From Melampsora larici-populina 98AG31 (lineage: Eukaryota; Basidiomycota; Pucciniomycetes; Pucciniales; Melampsoraceae): DNA of 64,000 bases. The notes under the pieces were generated by a model. The model was not told the DNA's origin, searched no databases, and saw only the letters and a program-made list of their open reading frames with translations. Below, in pieces: positions 11,415 to 24,190 of the stretch. A program made the position numbers and the translations under genes. The stretch spans positions 398,560 to 462,559 of the forward strand of contig NW_006768792.1 in the NCBI RefSeq assembly GCF_000204055.1, in the 5' to 3' direction. Positions within the stretch are counted from its first letter, which is position 1. Each line of letters begins with the position of its first letter.

Positions 11415-14400
11415 TTAGTCCGTTGGATTAGATTGAATCGAAAACACTTCTTCACCTTCCACAGGTAAGAATCCATCAAAAGGAGTCGTACTTTTCTTTA
11501 ATTCTGCTAAATCTTCACCCCAATCTTCTAATGTACCAATCACTTCATCTAAATCGGTATGAGGAATCAATTGTCTAAAGAACAATTCTCACATTCATCA
11601 GTATGGATGTGAAGATGAGATTTGAAGGATTTCGAAAAAAAAAAAGGTATTTACCGTCTAGGGATCACTTGTAAGGCATGTTTTGCATCAAGACTTGTGT
11701 CTAATGGAATTCCATGGGCTCCTTCTGATAAAGAGATTCGTACTGAATGTTCTTTCTTACCACAATCACCTGAGATCCTTTCGTAAACTTCAAAAGAAAG
11801 ATAAGACTATCAAACCAAAGATCAGTTTCATGCTAGTCTTCCAAAAAAGAGAACAAAGCCAAAGAACGTAAACAAACCATGTAATCCAATTCCAATACAT
11901 CTCGATGTGCTAATTTCAAAGATGACATCTTGATCAAATTCACCAACGTATGCCTGCACAAAATTTCAACGTAAACCAATCTCAGACTTTTTGAATGTTC
12001 TTTCGAATGACAATTGAGAAATACAAACATGTGTGATTCTTTAGTAAAATAAAATCGTGCCAAACCATCTTGACTTTCTCGAGCGTCATTAAGATCTTCA
12101 AGTATTTTTTGAAGTAACGGTAAGGAGGTCAACAAACCGATCTCTCTTTTCTCACTTTTCTCTATCCCATATTCTGACGGAGCAACTGTAGTGATTGAAA
12201 AGATTCTTCAGTTTTCAAAGAACGCCTTGAAACCCCTAACAAGATCAGATGGTCAGAAGATAAAGAACGACTCACTCAAGTCAAATAACACCTTTGCATA
12301 CTTATATAACTTTCTTAATCGGTCCAAACCTTCTCTCTCATTAGTCGATCCATCATCATCTTTGAGACTATTCTTACTGTTTCCGTCACCTACGGATGAT
12401 CCGGGATACTTATTGGATGTTTTTCGATGATGAAATGGTGAAGCCGATGGTGATACAAAGAGAGATGAATCGACATTGGTACTACTTTGACGTGATCTCA
12501 TCTTGAGTGAATGGGAAGCTGAAGGAGGTGTAGTGTGAGTCGTATCACTAGGCAACAATTGCGCTGAACCGGGCATATTGAGTGGTGGTGTATCATTGAT
12601 GGATGAGGGGTAAGTTGAGGATGAAAAGATCGTCTCGAGAAAAGTCCGACTGTTGATCACCATTAGGAATTCAACTCATCACTTTGAAATTTCAGAGCTG
12701 GAATTGATGGGAGCTCACTTGTGCAAAGAATCATATTTAAGAGAATCATAAAGTTCACAGACTCTTGATGGATCTAATGCCCCATCACACCAATCACTAA
12801 AAAGCTTTTCCCAGCGCTCTTTGAACAAGAATGGGCATTCTCCACAACACCTACCAAGCCAAACCAAACCACCACCATGACGTCAACATCAGTCATTCTT
12901 TCGAGAAGTGGAGGGACATGCTTACCAGCGCGATTGGATTTGATCCACATCCAGCTCTTCCCAATTACGATTCATGATTTCACGCTGTTCTTTCAAGATC
13001 ACAATGACTTCTTGCACAATCTGAAAGGAGATATCATCAGCTGAATGATCCCTTGATAACTCAAAATCGAGCTATAAAATGAAACGCACATCTACTGGTT
13101 CTTTGTCTGCAATTGGCCAATTAACTTCGGTGCCCTGATTATGCCTCAAAAGCACTTTCAATCGCTTCTTCACTTTATCCATCTACATGCGGAGTTTCGA
13201 CCAAAGAGGTTAAGTACACTTTGCATCATGTTGTGGGTCAGAAATGCTACTAACCGGTTCTTTGGCTGCATTAGAATCATCCAGTAGATCTTTACGGATG
13301 ATCAATGGGATCGGATTGGGTTCAGCAGTCTTGCTGTGGTGCAACTTAGAGCCTTGCAGCATCCCTCTGAAAGATCAAAACCGAGTGATTCGATTAATTC
13401 AAACCCGTCATGACAGGATCAAACGCAGCAGAGAAACTCACGCGCTGAATATTTCGGCAGTCGCCACAACTCGACTCCTGCTCAGAGGCAAGAGGGTCAA
13501 CACAAACGCGACATCCAGAAAAGGATACTTGTAGCGGATCAAATGTCAAAAAAGCTTACTCCGAGCTAGAAAAGATTGTCACATTGTCCAGCATTGTCCT
13601 GCAGGTGATGTAAAGATTGTGAAAAACAAGATTTCAGGGGTCAGCGATCTGGATAAAGGTGATCAGATATATCCATCCCATTGCAACTCAACTTGCTCAT
13701 CACTTTGAGATCTTGCGCAAAGTTCTCCCCAATATCTCTAGATTGATATCTAGCCGCATGAGTGAATTCACCACCCCACTTTACCACAATGTTCATCTTT
13801 TCCAATTCGGTAGGCGCAGTCTTTGAGAAACTAGGCTTCAGTTGCGCTTTGAGTCCTTGTTTACCCATTTTTGAATTTAAAATGAATTTTAATTGATTGA
13901 GCTTTGTCTGATCTGATCCTTCAATGTGGAAAGCTTCATCGGTAGCATTGGCGATGAGTTTAAGATGGGACTGAGTGCGTAGAATGATTTCGTCTGTTTT
14001 TCAAGAGGTCAGATCATTATGTCAGAAAACAGGCCTTATTTACCAATGGCGCTACAGGTCATCACTAGTGTCAACAACGATCTCAAACGCACCCGTACGA
14101 CCTTGTAATAGTTTGAAAAACGGGTCTGAGCCGGGTTCCCCCACGAGGAAATTGAACTTTAATTTATCTGTAGTCATAGATATCAGCCAATGCGAAGAGG
14201 AAAGCGCCGAGTCTTTGAAAGACATACTTTTGGGTGTCCTATCAGCATGTCGAAACACGCAAACTGTACCCTTCAAACACCATGAAGCCGCTGACACGGG
14301 TCGTTTCTTCTTTGATTTATCTTTCACGGGATCTTCAGCGATAGGGAGCCTTATTGGGATCTTAGCTTTGGATGGCATAGCTTTCAAACAAAATTTTGAC

Positions 14401-15984
14401 AGTGTGTCGGCGCATTTATCACTTGAGGGATTGAACTGGTATCAGATTTGTCTTCTAAGTTTGTAGCCAATCAATTTCTTCGCTTACTAGTAACTGTCAT
14501 TGCCTTTGACAAAACTCCAGCCATTGACATCGATCACATAACTCTTGCCACGGACTCTCAAGATGTCAAACCCACAAATATTTTGACTAAAAGCGCAACT
14601 GATTCGACGTGCGATCTCTCGCTCTTCCGGCGTTAATTCGATGATATATCTTATTTCTTTACCATCCAAGTTTCTTTTTACAATGCCATCTACCACAGGT
14701 GATTTTCGAGTCTCAGCATGTACAATATCTGGCCCTAGAGTATAAATTTTGATATCTTCACTGTTATCGGTTTTCATAAACTCTTCATAGACATAAGATC
14801 CTTCGTCCCGGACCTCACAGAGGTCCGGGTCCAGGGTTGAGGACTGATTGGCAATCTGTACACCCGCGAAATGTAGGTCAAGTCAGTTCAAGTCAAACCA
14901 AAAAAATTGCTTGACAAAAGAGTATAATTTGTGAGAAGGCAGTCACGCAACTTTGCGAAACAATCGCCTGCCACCCATTCCGTTACCGAAATAAATGTTG
15001 ATGTTATGATCTTCGCCGCTGACTGGCTTTTCAACAAAGGGTTTTTCAATCCGTTTCCCATCGATGATCAAGGCAGTGTCACCTTCGAGTTCAACAGAAG
15101 TGGGCACTGGACGCGGCTCGTTGAGCTTGATGCCCAGCCGTGTCTCCAACTCACTCGCCACCTCTGGATCTAAACGTGGTCCGCCGTCACGACTAAGCTC
15201 TAATCGCGCAGGTGTAGGGACCCCGATCTTGTCAAGTACTGCTAGCACTAAACGGCGATCCCAGAAGATCTATATTTGTCACTATCAGTGTCTCCATCTT
15301 TGTCCTCTGTGGCAGGGCGGTATGTTATATTTGAGGTGAAGAAGTACAAGCGCACCTTTTGTAGCGGAAGGTCATTGATTGAAATTGGCTTGCGCAATTT
15401 GACATACCGGATAGCTTTGTCCATAGGAAATCCTGTAGAGAAAAAGCTAATCAAGAAATCGCAAACAGGCCAATGTTCGACATCTGTGAGTTCATGAGGT
15501 CAAGGTTAGAAGACAGTCAGTCCGTCAGTGACCGTAACGCTACATCAGGGTAAGATTGTCGAAAACCATCTGATTTACCTTCGTCCATGATTACCTTGTC
15601 GCCAAAGATGATACATTCGAAACGATTGGTGGCGACGAGTCGCGACAAAATATTGCGCATTGGTTTCGAACGCGCTTTTCGATCCATAGCCGCAACTCCA
15701 ATCTTGATCAGATGTGTTTCTTCATCAGACTCGGTGATATCTTCAGCTGGCTTGGCCTCTGGGACTGGAACTGGAGCCATCTTGACGCGTTGGAGAAGAT
15801 GTCGCAAGGTGAATCGACGTGAAGACCCAAAAAGACTCTTGTTGGGTACGTTGAAAGGGATGAAGGAGCCTTCCTGGCAGTTGTGAAACGCCATTGTAGT
15901 GGTGAACGGAGGATTGGATTCAGTTTGGTTGATGAAGTAACAGAAACAAGGGACTTTTTTGCTCGGCAGGCGGTGGTACAACAA
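11415..15984 (-). CDS. VIP1: Inositol hexakisphosphate / diphosphoinositol-pentakisphosphate kinase (Vip1/Asp1/PPIP5K)
   Basis: A bifunctional enzyme that makes 1-diphospho inositol pyrophosphates with an ATP-grasp kinase domain and removes them with a histidine-acid-phosphatase-like domain. It acts in phosphate signalling, polarity and cytoskeleton control. At least fifteen exons cover about 1,050 residues. Well-defined ones include 15984-15579, 15483-15356, 15269-14952, 14855-14488, 14421-14228, 14167-14066, 13993-13693, 13598-13560, 13477-13442, 13366-13255 and 13182-13090. The stop is at 11415-11417. Kinase motifs are [65 protein letters not shown] and NICGFDILR. The phosphatase signature is FRHADRTPK (RHxxRxP), followed by [10 protein letters not shown] and [15 protein letters not shown]. 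In-frame ATGs at 15984, 15894 and 15780 are all possible starts; the kinase core begins about 20 codons after the last. A Ser/Pro-rich disordered insert lies near 12440-12660. The gene appears intact. Confidence 0.9.
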
Positions 15985-18320
15985 CCTCCTTCCATGATGA
16001 ACATGCTATAAAACAAAATGAGACTGACAATAAGACTTGATTTTCAGTTAACCCACGCCTAAACTGTGTGAATCATTCAATGGGTTTCTTCAGATCCAAA
16101 TCGATGACGATGATGCTGTTTGATGTTGAAGAAGATGATCTTGATAGTTCTGAGAAAGTTGAATGTATGCTGGGGTGGTTTGTTTGTTTGTTTGTTTGTT
16201 TATGCAGACTTTTAGTTGAAACTCAAAGAACAGGTTTAAAATTTAAAGGAGAAGTGGAGTGGATCAACATCAGCTTCTCTGACTCTCTCACTGGACTCGG
16301 TCTCTAGACTCAGTCTACATAGAACCTAGTGCATTACAGTCACATCGGACCGGGTTTCTGCGGGTTCTTAGTGAAAAACCTTGGCTGACGAGTCACATGG
16401 TCACATGGTCACAATATGAACCGAAATCCTTTTATTTATTGATCTCCAAGATTACTTTGAGAGCACTCTCCGGAAGGACAAGTAAATTCTCAATGGAGAC
16501 ACACTGATACACATATGGTATCATTTGCTGGCCACTTGATCTGATGAATGGAAAAATCATTTCATGCAACTACATCCGTATTCATAATTGATGAACATTT
16601 GAAAAAAAACTGTTTGAATAATCACAGCAAAATGTAGATACAGGTGCTGCAAAGATAAATTAAGTTTTAACACAAGGAGACATACGCTGGCATACGGTAT
16701 TGCTGTGACTCTTTAAAAGGTTTTTTTAAGTGGCCATCAATTATGAATATGGCTGTTACTTGGTTACTTTGCCTCTGTCAATTATTGAGATTGTCTAGCA
16801 GCTCTGAATGAAGGTCCACAAGGTTGGCAGCTTTCTAAATGGCATGAAGTACTTTAATTCTATAGAGTTAGGAGGTATCATATTAAAAAGCAGATTGATC
16901 CTCCCTAATGATTGGGTGGATTAGGGGATCTGTGAGGTCCTTTGGTGAAGTACATCAATCCTCTGCCAACATTTTTTCACCACCACAAACTCAGACTGAA
17001 TGGACTAAATAAGTGCAAACCACATTGAGGCAATGAAGGGGACACAAAAGTTCTGCATCAACACACAAGTCCAAGGCTTTAAAATGGGAAAATTCTCTGC
17101 AAAGAAATCATGGGCCAAATGATCAGCTAACAAAGTCCCCCTTGGCCTAGCAGATAGCTAAGACTAGGGTGACTTACTGGCACCTTGTATACCAAATCAG
17201 GCATATGGGCCGGAAAAGTTTGGCTGGAGACTATGCGTGGCTGTTGAAGCTCAGATCTCTCAGTAGAGCTAATGAAGGGAACTTTTGTGCACCCACTTTT
17301 CCTATGTACACATACTTGATGGGTCTAACTCTCATCATTGGTGCAAGGCGAAAAAGGCACTTCAAAAGTGGGGTTTCATGTGACATCCTGGCCTGCCTGG
17401 TGAAAAACCTTTGACAGGCTTGACATTGACAGTGTGGTCATGAAATTGAATCTGTGGCAAAATTCACAATCACCTGGCTCTACAATGAGACATGGTGGAT
17501 GATGGCAAGAAGCATAGAATCACTGAACTAGTTAGTACAATTGAGATCTTAAGAAGATCTTATGATCATAGTGTATGACTAGTGTTTGGGTTATCCATAA
17601 CTTATTCATGTTATATCACTCAGTAGGATGATATCATCCTTTAATAATCTATTCCTCATGTTGTCTTAGTCATCTTATAGATCATTTGTATTGAGTGTAC
17701 TTGGTGTATGAAAGACAAAGATCTCCTCAACTACTTGTAGCCTTTCTCTTTTTCTTCACAGTTTCTTACCTGTCACTTGGTGCAGGTTTGTTTTTTCTTG
17801 AAGGTCTTAGTGATTCATATCACTCTAGTTATACTAACTAGACATCCCTTCAGGCTTTTATCGTAACCACATTCAGTATTTTGTTTCCACATCAAAGAAG
17901 TAAATTCATAAGTCTTGCCCTTGCCATTGAACAAGTGAAAAGATGGGAGCTTTCAAACATTAATCTTGAATAGCCCTCAAAAAGAGGACCCCAAATTATC
18001 TCAGTTTGTTATCTGAATGGATTATTCAGCTTTGGGCATCTTTTTTGAAGAATATTCTAACAAGTGGTTTTTGCTGTCAACTACCATAGGTAAGTGAAGT
18101 GTGAATAATATGAGCATGTGCAGGATAAACAGGTACATAGAATAATTTATTGTTGTCTTCTATATATGTCACTTATCAATATTTCTTTTATCTGGAGTCA
18201 GCTTTTCAAATATATCTGGAAACAATTGAACTCAATATGCTCTTTGTCTAGTATTGCATACCATACTACATATGACCATATGGAGCAGTTGGGAAATTTT
18301 CCTACAGGTCATATCTGAGG
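15985..18320. other. Intergenic stretch with decayed repeats, no intact gene
   Basis: The VIP1 promoter side comes first, with a GTTT repeat near 16181-16202. From about 16400 on I see only AT-rich DNA with short frames lacking recognisable domains. The segment about 17500-17850 has the look of a decayed retrotransposon end, but no paired copy is present to prove it. Confidence 0.4.
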
Positions 18321-19121
18321 TAAGCTTAACTAAGCCCCTCTCGGACGAGCGAGTAGTCGAGGGAGGGGCTTAAATGGGACTCGCGTTTCATGGCGAGAGA
18401 GCTCCAGAAATTAAGTACCTTTATGTACTTTTCTGGAGCTCTCCTCAAATACTCATTGTGGGATTTCTCAAGGTTCAGATATGTGTAGCTTCATGAGAAG
18501 CTACACAACCTCGTACCACTTTCAGCAAGATTTGTTGGAAGTAAGGGTATTCAAAACGGATTTCCAGTTTGTTGCAATGTGTAGCTGGCTATTTCAGACC
18601 AGGAGGCTGAAATGGCAGCTTCGTCGGAAACTACCAATTTCTTGACAAAACACCACAAGGGTTTCGTCTTCGTAAAAACAATAAAGGACCTCGCGCCACC
18701 GGGATAAGTGTCCCTCGATATCCAAGGGTTTTGATGAATATCTTAAGGGTTTTAGCTTTTATCCATTTTGGCGGCAGTTTCGGCGAAGGACCAAACATCC
18801 AAATCTCGGTGAAGGCCAGTACAGGCCTGTACTGGCATGCTTAGGCTGTTACAGGAGGACGTAAGAAACCATTTGCGCAACGTTTCCTGAAAGCGTCACA
18901 GCTCTCAGTTGTTGATGAAAGTGGTACGAGGTTGTGTAGCTCCTCATGAAGGAGAACATACCTGAACCTTGAGAAATCCTACGGTGAGGAATTGAGGAGA
19001 GCTCCAGAAAAGTACATAAAGGCACTTAATTTCTGGAGCTCTCCCGCCATGAAACGCGAGTCCGATATAAGCCCCTCTGCGAGGGCGCGGCGAACGCGCT
19101 AGAGGGGCTTAGTTAAGCTTA
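18321..19121. mobile_element. 801-bp foldback element with 9-bp target duplication (Mutator-like)
   Basis: The exact 9-bp duplication TATCTGAGG lies at 18312-18320 and 19122-19130. The ends TAAGCTTAACTAAGCCCCTC and its inverse start long arms of about 200-240 bp. These contain inverted CTCGCGTTTCATGGCG, AGAGCTCCAGAAA and CAACCTCGTACCACTTTC blocks. Each arm itself holds smaller inverted GAGCTCCAGAAA pairs. The 9-bp duplication with long arms is typical of non-autonomous Mutator-like elements. The core 18560-18880 is more GC-rich than its surroundings and has no open frame of note. Confidence 0.85.
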
Positions 19122-19438
19122 TATCTGAGGCGTCTACTGGGTGCAGAGGCTGTATGTACTGACTTTTTGACTGAGCTTTGTGGCAATTTCTCCTTTTAGG
19201 AAGGAGATCATGATGATCATCAGTTTAAGTGAACGCGGCCTAAGTCACATGTGAACTTAATGAGGTACTTAATCATTAATGTGATTTGTATTTGAAGGCT
19301 GTGTCATGTAATTTTGGATTTCAGTACGTCACTCTTCGATCAAACTCTTGACTCATTCTACCACCAACTTACTTATCAACCTTCAAGCTCACAACACCTT
19401 TCGACTATCAATTCCAATCAACATTCAAACCATTCAAA

Positions 19439-21051
19439 ATGTCTTTACTCGATAAATTCCAAGCTACGGCGAAAAAAGTTTGCATGACTTCAACTTCAGT
19501 CGATTTGATATCTTTACTTCTTCAACTCCTTGAGCGATCTTCACCTGATCATTCTGTGTTGGAAATGTTTTTGCCTATTGATCCATTCAGGTCGGAACCC
19601 AGGCGACCGCTTTCAGTAGAGATATGGCATCAATGGCAAATGATGGGAGTAAACAATTAGCCACAGGTTTTAAACTAGAAGCAGAGGTCAGCACTTTCTT
19701 GAATCTCACTTTTTAAATATTGATGAAGATTATTGATATTGACTTTTCATTCCAGTGTGAAAGAGCTGCCAAGATCCTTCAATCTTTCCTTGCAGATCCT
19801 GAAAACCCTGAATCGGCTTTGAATTCAATCCCGAAAGCTGTACTTCAAAACGCACAAGGTCTTCTTTCAAGACTTCACTCATTTCTAACTCAGTAGAAGC
19901 TAAAATGCTGATAATAGGATTTTGACTATCTTACATCTCATTCAGGCTTGGCGATCTTCACTATCTTGAAACTAGGTTTCGTTTGGTCTGGCAAAGCAGG
20001 TAGCTCAAAGCAACAGTCACTTTCTTATCTTTAGATCATGAGTCACCAAGTTTAAAACATATCTTGCGTGTTGTTCACCTTGATAGGCTCAGGAGTGGTA
20101 CTTTCTCGATTAGCAGATGGTTCCTGGTCAGCTCCTAGTTGTATTGCTACAGGCGGTGTAGGTTTCGGTCTACAAATCGGTGCAGACTTTAGTGAATTGT
20201 CAGTCCTGTGTTGACCGATCTTCGTTCTGTTTCTGAGAACCGATATCTGATTGGTTATCTCTTCGTTTATGCGTGGTAGTGTGGTAGTATTGAACTCGGA
20301 GGAAGCTGTTCGAGCATTTGCCACCACTGGAAATTTGACAATCGGAGGTATTTAGCTTTAACATCTTATAGGCCCCTTTTTAGAACTCAACACTGATTTT
20401 GCGTTATTTAGGAAACTTGAGTGCGGCTGTTGGACCCATCGGAACAGGAGCAGCTGTGAACGCAAGCCTGCTTCATCCTGCTCCTTTGTTTACATACAGT
20501 AAAAACAAGGGTACAGATTCATCGTTTACACATAAGAGCTACTGGAATTGATCGTAGCCCTTACGCAAGGATTGATGTGATACTTTACAGGTCTCTTTGC
20601 TGGTATCTCTCTGGAAGGTACCGCACTAATTGAACGTGTAAGTTGCTTCTTACTTTTATAACACAACTGGTGTTGAATTTTCTTGCCATTTTGATACATC
20701 ACAGAAAGATACCAATGAAGCTTTCTACGGCCAACGAATTCCTTCGCTCGACATTCTTCTGTGCGTCACACCCATGTTTAGAATGCTGCTATTGATTTAC
20801 GTTGGTCTGATACACATCCTTTTGCTAGTGGTAAAGTGCCACCTCCCGAGGCAGCTTCAGACCTTTACGATGTAATTGAAACGGCCGAGCAAGTAGACGA
20901 GTCAGGTGTTCCACAGGAGTCATACGTCCCCTCGTCATTTAGTCCTCGTGACGCTGCTTCTGGTGGATCGGCGTCGACTTCACCCAACAATGCCAATGGG
21001 AAATCTACAGGTGGTACAACAAATCTGTTTGATGCTGGGGATGTTCACTGA
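19439..21051 (+). CDS. Ysc84/SYLF-domain protein (lipid- and actin-binding family)
   Basis: About ten exons encode a protein of roughly 300-350 residues that is almost entirely a SYLF (DUF500/Ysc84) domain. Yeast Ysc84/Lsb4 and animal SH3YL1 use this domain to bind phosphoinositides and actin at endocytic sites. Recognisable blocks are LAIFTILKLGFVWSGKAGSG, WSAPSCIATGGVGFGLQIGA, EEAVRAFATTGNLTIGGNLS, VGPIGTGAAVNASL, then SKNKGLFAGISLEGTALIER and EAFYGQRIP. The first exon (MSLLDKFQATAKK) ends at a GT donor near 19478, and the second begins near 19591 after a CATTCAG acceptor. No SH3 domain follows. The protein ends in a short Ser/Gly-rich tail, so it is the SYLF-only form. Introns are all GT-AG and phases agree across the model. 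Confidence 0.85.
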
Positions 21052-21645
21052 TGTGTTTAGAGAGAGCAAACATGGTAATCACTCTACTTTCAGATCCTGT
21101 TCATCTTGGTCGGTTGCTTAGTCAAGAAAAAACTCTTGATGATACTGATCTCAACATACACTTGTCATTACGTTTCTCTCTTATCAATAATCTCTCATGA
21201 CCTAGTCTACCGGACGCCAAACTAAACCTATTTATTTTGTTCTTATGGGAATTGGCCATGTAAAGCATCTGACCTGTTGTATCGATTGAACCCTACTTGC
21301 CAATATCTCAGTAAGAAGAAGACACGTGTGTAGCAATTTTAAGTTTTCCACAAAACATCACTTGAGCATCAGCATTTGGAATTGGATCTGATCATCTGAT
21401 AGCAGATATCAGTGGATGAGACTATTGTTTTTTAGGTTGTGCTTGATCTGCTTCCGCATTCTAGAAGAAGACAGGATAGATTTGGAACACACGAAGTACT
21501 TGAGATTGGAAATAGATAAGAGGTTTCATTTCCACACAAGCAACGTTGACTATGGTGTTTCTTTCAAAAAATCAAATGACTCAGACGGTAAATAAGTCGA
21601 GACAAGTTCATTACAATCTGCTCCTACCAAGTTTTAAATATGCAT
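21052..21645. other. Convergent intergenic region
   Basis: This lies between two genes transcribed toward each other, so it should hold both 3' UTRs. No coding signal or repeat stands out. Confidence 0.5.
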
Positions 21646-23017
21646 TTATAGTCCTTCCAAGTATTGATCCAAAGTTTTCCTAACAGAAGAAACCTTATCT
21701 CCAATAACTTTCCATCTACCCCAACTTTTAGCTTCTTCATTCTCACCCGAACGATCTACTAACCCAAACCCCATACCATCTTTCCTAGCCATTGATTGTA
21801 CAAAACCATCTTCCTTTGATACAGGAACATACCAACTTCCACCTGAAAGATGAACATCACCTAAACTTGTATCCAATTTGTCATGTTCCTTTTTTAAGGA
21901 TTTCTCTTGAACTTGTTTCTGATTCCAGACTGGTATTAAGATATCTAGAAGCTCGGGAAGGATTTGAGGACTTATACCTGATCCTGGCATGATCATTGGG
22001 TGTTTTTGATTGATAGTTTTTTTCATTGAATTTATTTGAATTGTTGTTAAATTCTTTAAATTTTTGATAGAATCTGGTTCATTATAACTTTTGGATCCCG
22101 CACTGCTCATGCACAAAGAAGATGAGAAAGTAGGGATCCTATATCTGCTAAAGGCGATGACTATGACTCACCTTGTCAAAATTCTAGTGACTCGACCTCC
22201 TAGACTCAGGATATTTTCATAAGCTGGAAAAAAATTATATTAACAAAGAATTGAGTGGGCGAAATGTGTGTTTCAGAACTTCTCACTTACCTTGAGATTG
22301 ATCGATTACCATATCGAATGCTCGATGGAAAGTGATTGGCATTTCATCATTTGCTACTTCGATCAATCTATGGTACTCTTTAACTTTGATCAGAACATCA
22401 TCAGACTTGAAAGTATAGGTCAAATCCAAACATACCTTTTCATCGTTATCACATCCACCCTTCCATCTGATTTCAAAGCCCCTATTACTATTCCTACAAC
22501 ACCTTCTATTTCAGTAGTATCCCTTTGATCTTCATTCTTGACTTGTCTTCTTCGTGCAATGAGATCTCTAAGTTCTTTAATTTCAGTTAACATGGTTTGG
22601 ATTTCATCTTCAATATAAACAAACGATCCAATTCTAGGTCGAATCATGACCTATCTTATCATTTTGTCCATCAATGAAATCGAAGCGATCAAACTTTGTT
22701 GAATGTTACTTACCATGATTGGAATTAAAGGAAAACGATCAATAATCACACTTATAAGTCCAATACTTGGACTTACTCCTCCTCCTATACTCAGATTACC
22801 ACATATCTCTAATCGATCTGCTCCATTTTCAATAGCACTTTCAAAACCCGATCAGAAAAATGTTTGAAATAAGGTAAATAAGTAAGATGCCCAGCAGATG
22901 TGAAAACTTAGATTAATCCAGAGACCAATGTGAAGATGATATTGTGATGATGTGCATTCCTTACCATCTTGCACTGTCCAAGCTATCTACACAGACTTCT
23001 ATGAATACCTTTCCCAT
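21646..23017 (-). CDS. CutC family protein (copper homeostasis family)
   Basis: Six exons fit in consistent phase: 23017-22965, 22837-22714, 22650-22436, 22367-22291, 22223-22172 and 22105-21646, giving 326 residues. CutC proteins fold as TIM barrels. Their copper role was proposed in bacteria, but the biochemical function is uncertain. Core motifs are FIEVCVDSLDSA, ENGADRLEICGNLSIGGGVS, VMIRPRIGSFVY, ITFHRAFDMV, RILTSS and MIMPGSGIS. The family is usually about 240-280 residues. The extra length comes from a charged insert between the strand after MIRPR and the next (about 20 residues rich in Arg, Gln, Glu and Asp) and from a C-terminal extension of about 90 residues rich in charged and aromatic positions. 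The start is the ATG right before the conserved first strand. Confidence 0.87.
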
Positions 23018-23195
23018 TTGGTGCCGGTGAAGGCGAAGCAGACTGGAGTATATTTTCTTGGCCCAATCGTACAAGGAAGCGCAACGGAGTAATATAGCTG
23101 TTAAGCTGTCAAGGGAGCTTTTATAAGGTGGTATGTAAACAATCAAATATCGGTCAGCTAATGACCTCACCATATGTGCGAGACATGTTGATTAG

Positions 23196-23262
23196 TGTCA
23201 CGGAGTGCACACGTGACCGCATTCACGCCGCAGTCATTGCGGATGTGTGTGCACTGCGTGAC
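23196..23262. repeat. Short inverted repeat (hairpin)
   Basis: GTCACGGAGTGCACAC and GTGTGCACTGCGTGAC are inverted with one mismatch around a short loop of about 35 bp. It may be a tiny MITE or the remnant of one inside the Ty3/gypsy relic. No target duplication could be fixed. Confidence 0.5.
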
Positions 23263-23269
23263 TTTGATC

Positions 23270-24190
23270 AATGGGTCCCTCATAACTTTCATCCACAAAC
23301 AGATGGAAAAGTGAAAGTACCAACAAAGTGGTGGAATTATTCATCAGAAATTTTACATCTTGCAAGCAAGACAACAGGTATGACTTGATACTTTTGCAGA
23401 ATTCTGGTATAATAATAAACTTCATTCAGCCATAGGTGTATCACCTTTCAAAGCCAATTATAGATTTGATGTGAATTTCACTGATGTACCATCGATTGAG
23501 CAATGCGTGCCTTTTGTAGAGCGGTGTACGGAGCAGATTATGGGGTTCAATGTGAGATTAAAGATTCAATGGAGATGACTCAAGAATTGATGAAGTCAAA
23601 TCGCAATAAGAAAGTAAATGAAACACTGAAGTGAAAGAAAGGACAAAGGTATGGCTCATAATAGCAAGCACATATTGACAACAAGACCAATGGCAAAGTT
23701 TGCGCAACAATGTTCAGGTCCCTCTTCAATGATAATGCCTGTTCAAAAAAATGCTTGTAAGATTGCTTTGCATAAGACTTTGAACAAGGTACACCCAGTA
23801 TTTTGCATCAACTTCTTTTGTAAGAGAATTCAAGAAGAGAAATATAGAAGTACAGGATAAAATTCAGCCTGCACCAATCATTTTAAATGATACTGAAGAA
23901 TACAAAATAAATGAAGTGCTTGATAAGAGAAGAAGAGGTAAAAAAATTGAATACTTACTAAATTGGGAAAATTATGATGAAGAACATGACTCATGGGAAC
24001 CAGTGGAAAATATGGAAAATGTGCAAGAAGAAATAAATGGATTCAATTGAAAATATCCACAATCTGAAAACGGGTCCCAAGAGGGCACGTAGGAAGCAAA
24101 GCGTTAGAATTTTTCCCACAGGGTTTTTTACTGCCAACCTGTGGAAAGATGCTAACCCACAAAAGGGGGTTGAGACATGAAGGGGGGAGT
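23270..24190 (+). pseudogene. Ty3/gypsy (chromovirus) integrase and chromodomain relic with polypurine tract
   Basis: In several frames the plus strand shows integrase pieces (NFHPQTDG; HSAIGVSPFKANYRFD; RPMAKFAQQCSGP; LNKVHPVFCINF) and then a chromodomain (EVLDKRRRGKKIEYLLNW, then DSWEPVENMENV) ending at TGA near 24050. Stops and frameshifts interrupt the reading frame, so it is dead. A purine tract GAAGGGGGGAG at about 24179-24189 is followed by TGGTATCATG, the usual position of a 3' LTR start. No second LTR or upstream gag/RT was found. The relic begins within about 250 bp of the CutC start codon and therefore lies in its promoter side. Confidence 0.78.

Noticed and set aside
16068..16307. 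79-codon frame upstream of VIP1
   Set aside because: Contains a GTTT microsatellite and low-complexity acidic and Phe/Val runs; likely promoter or UTR DNA.
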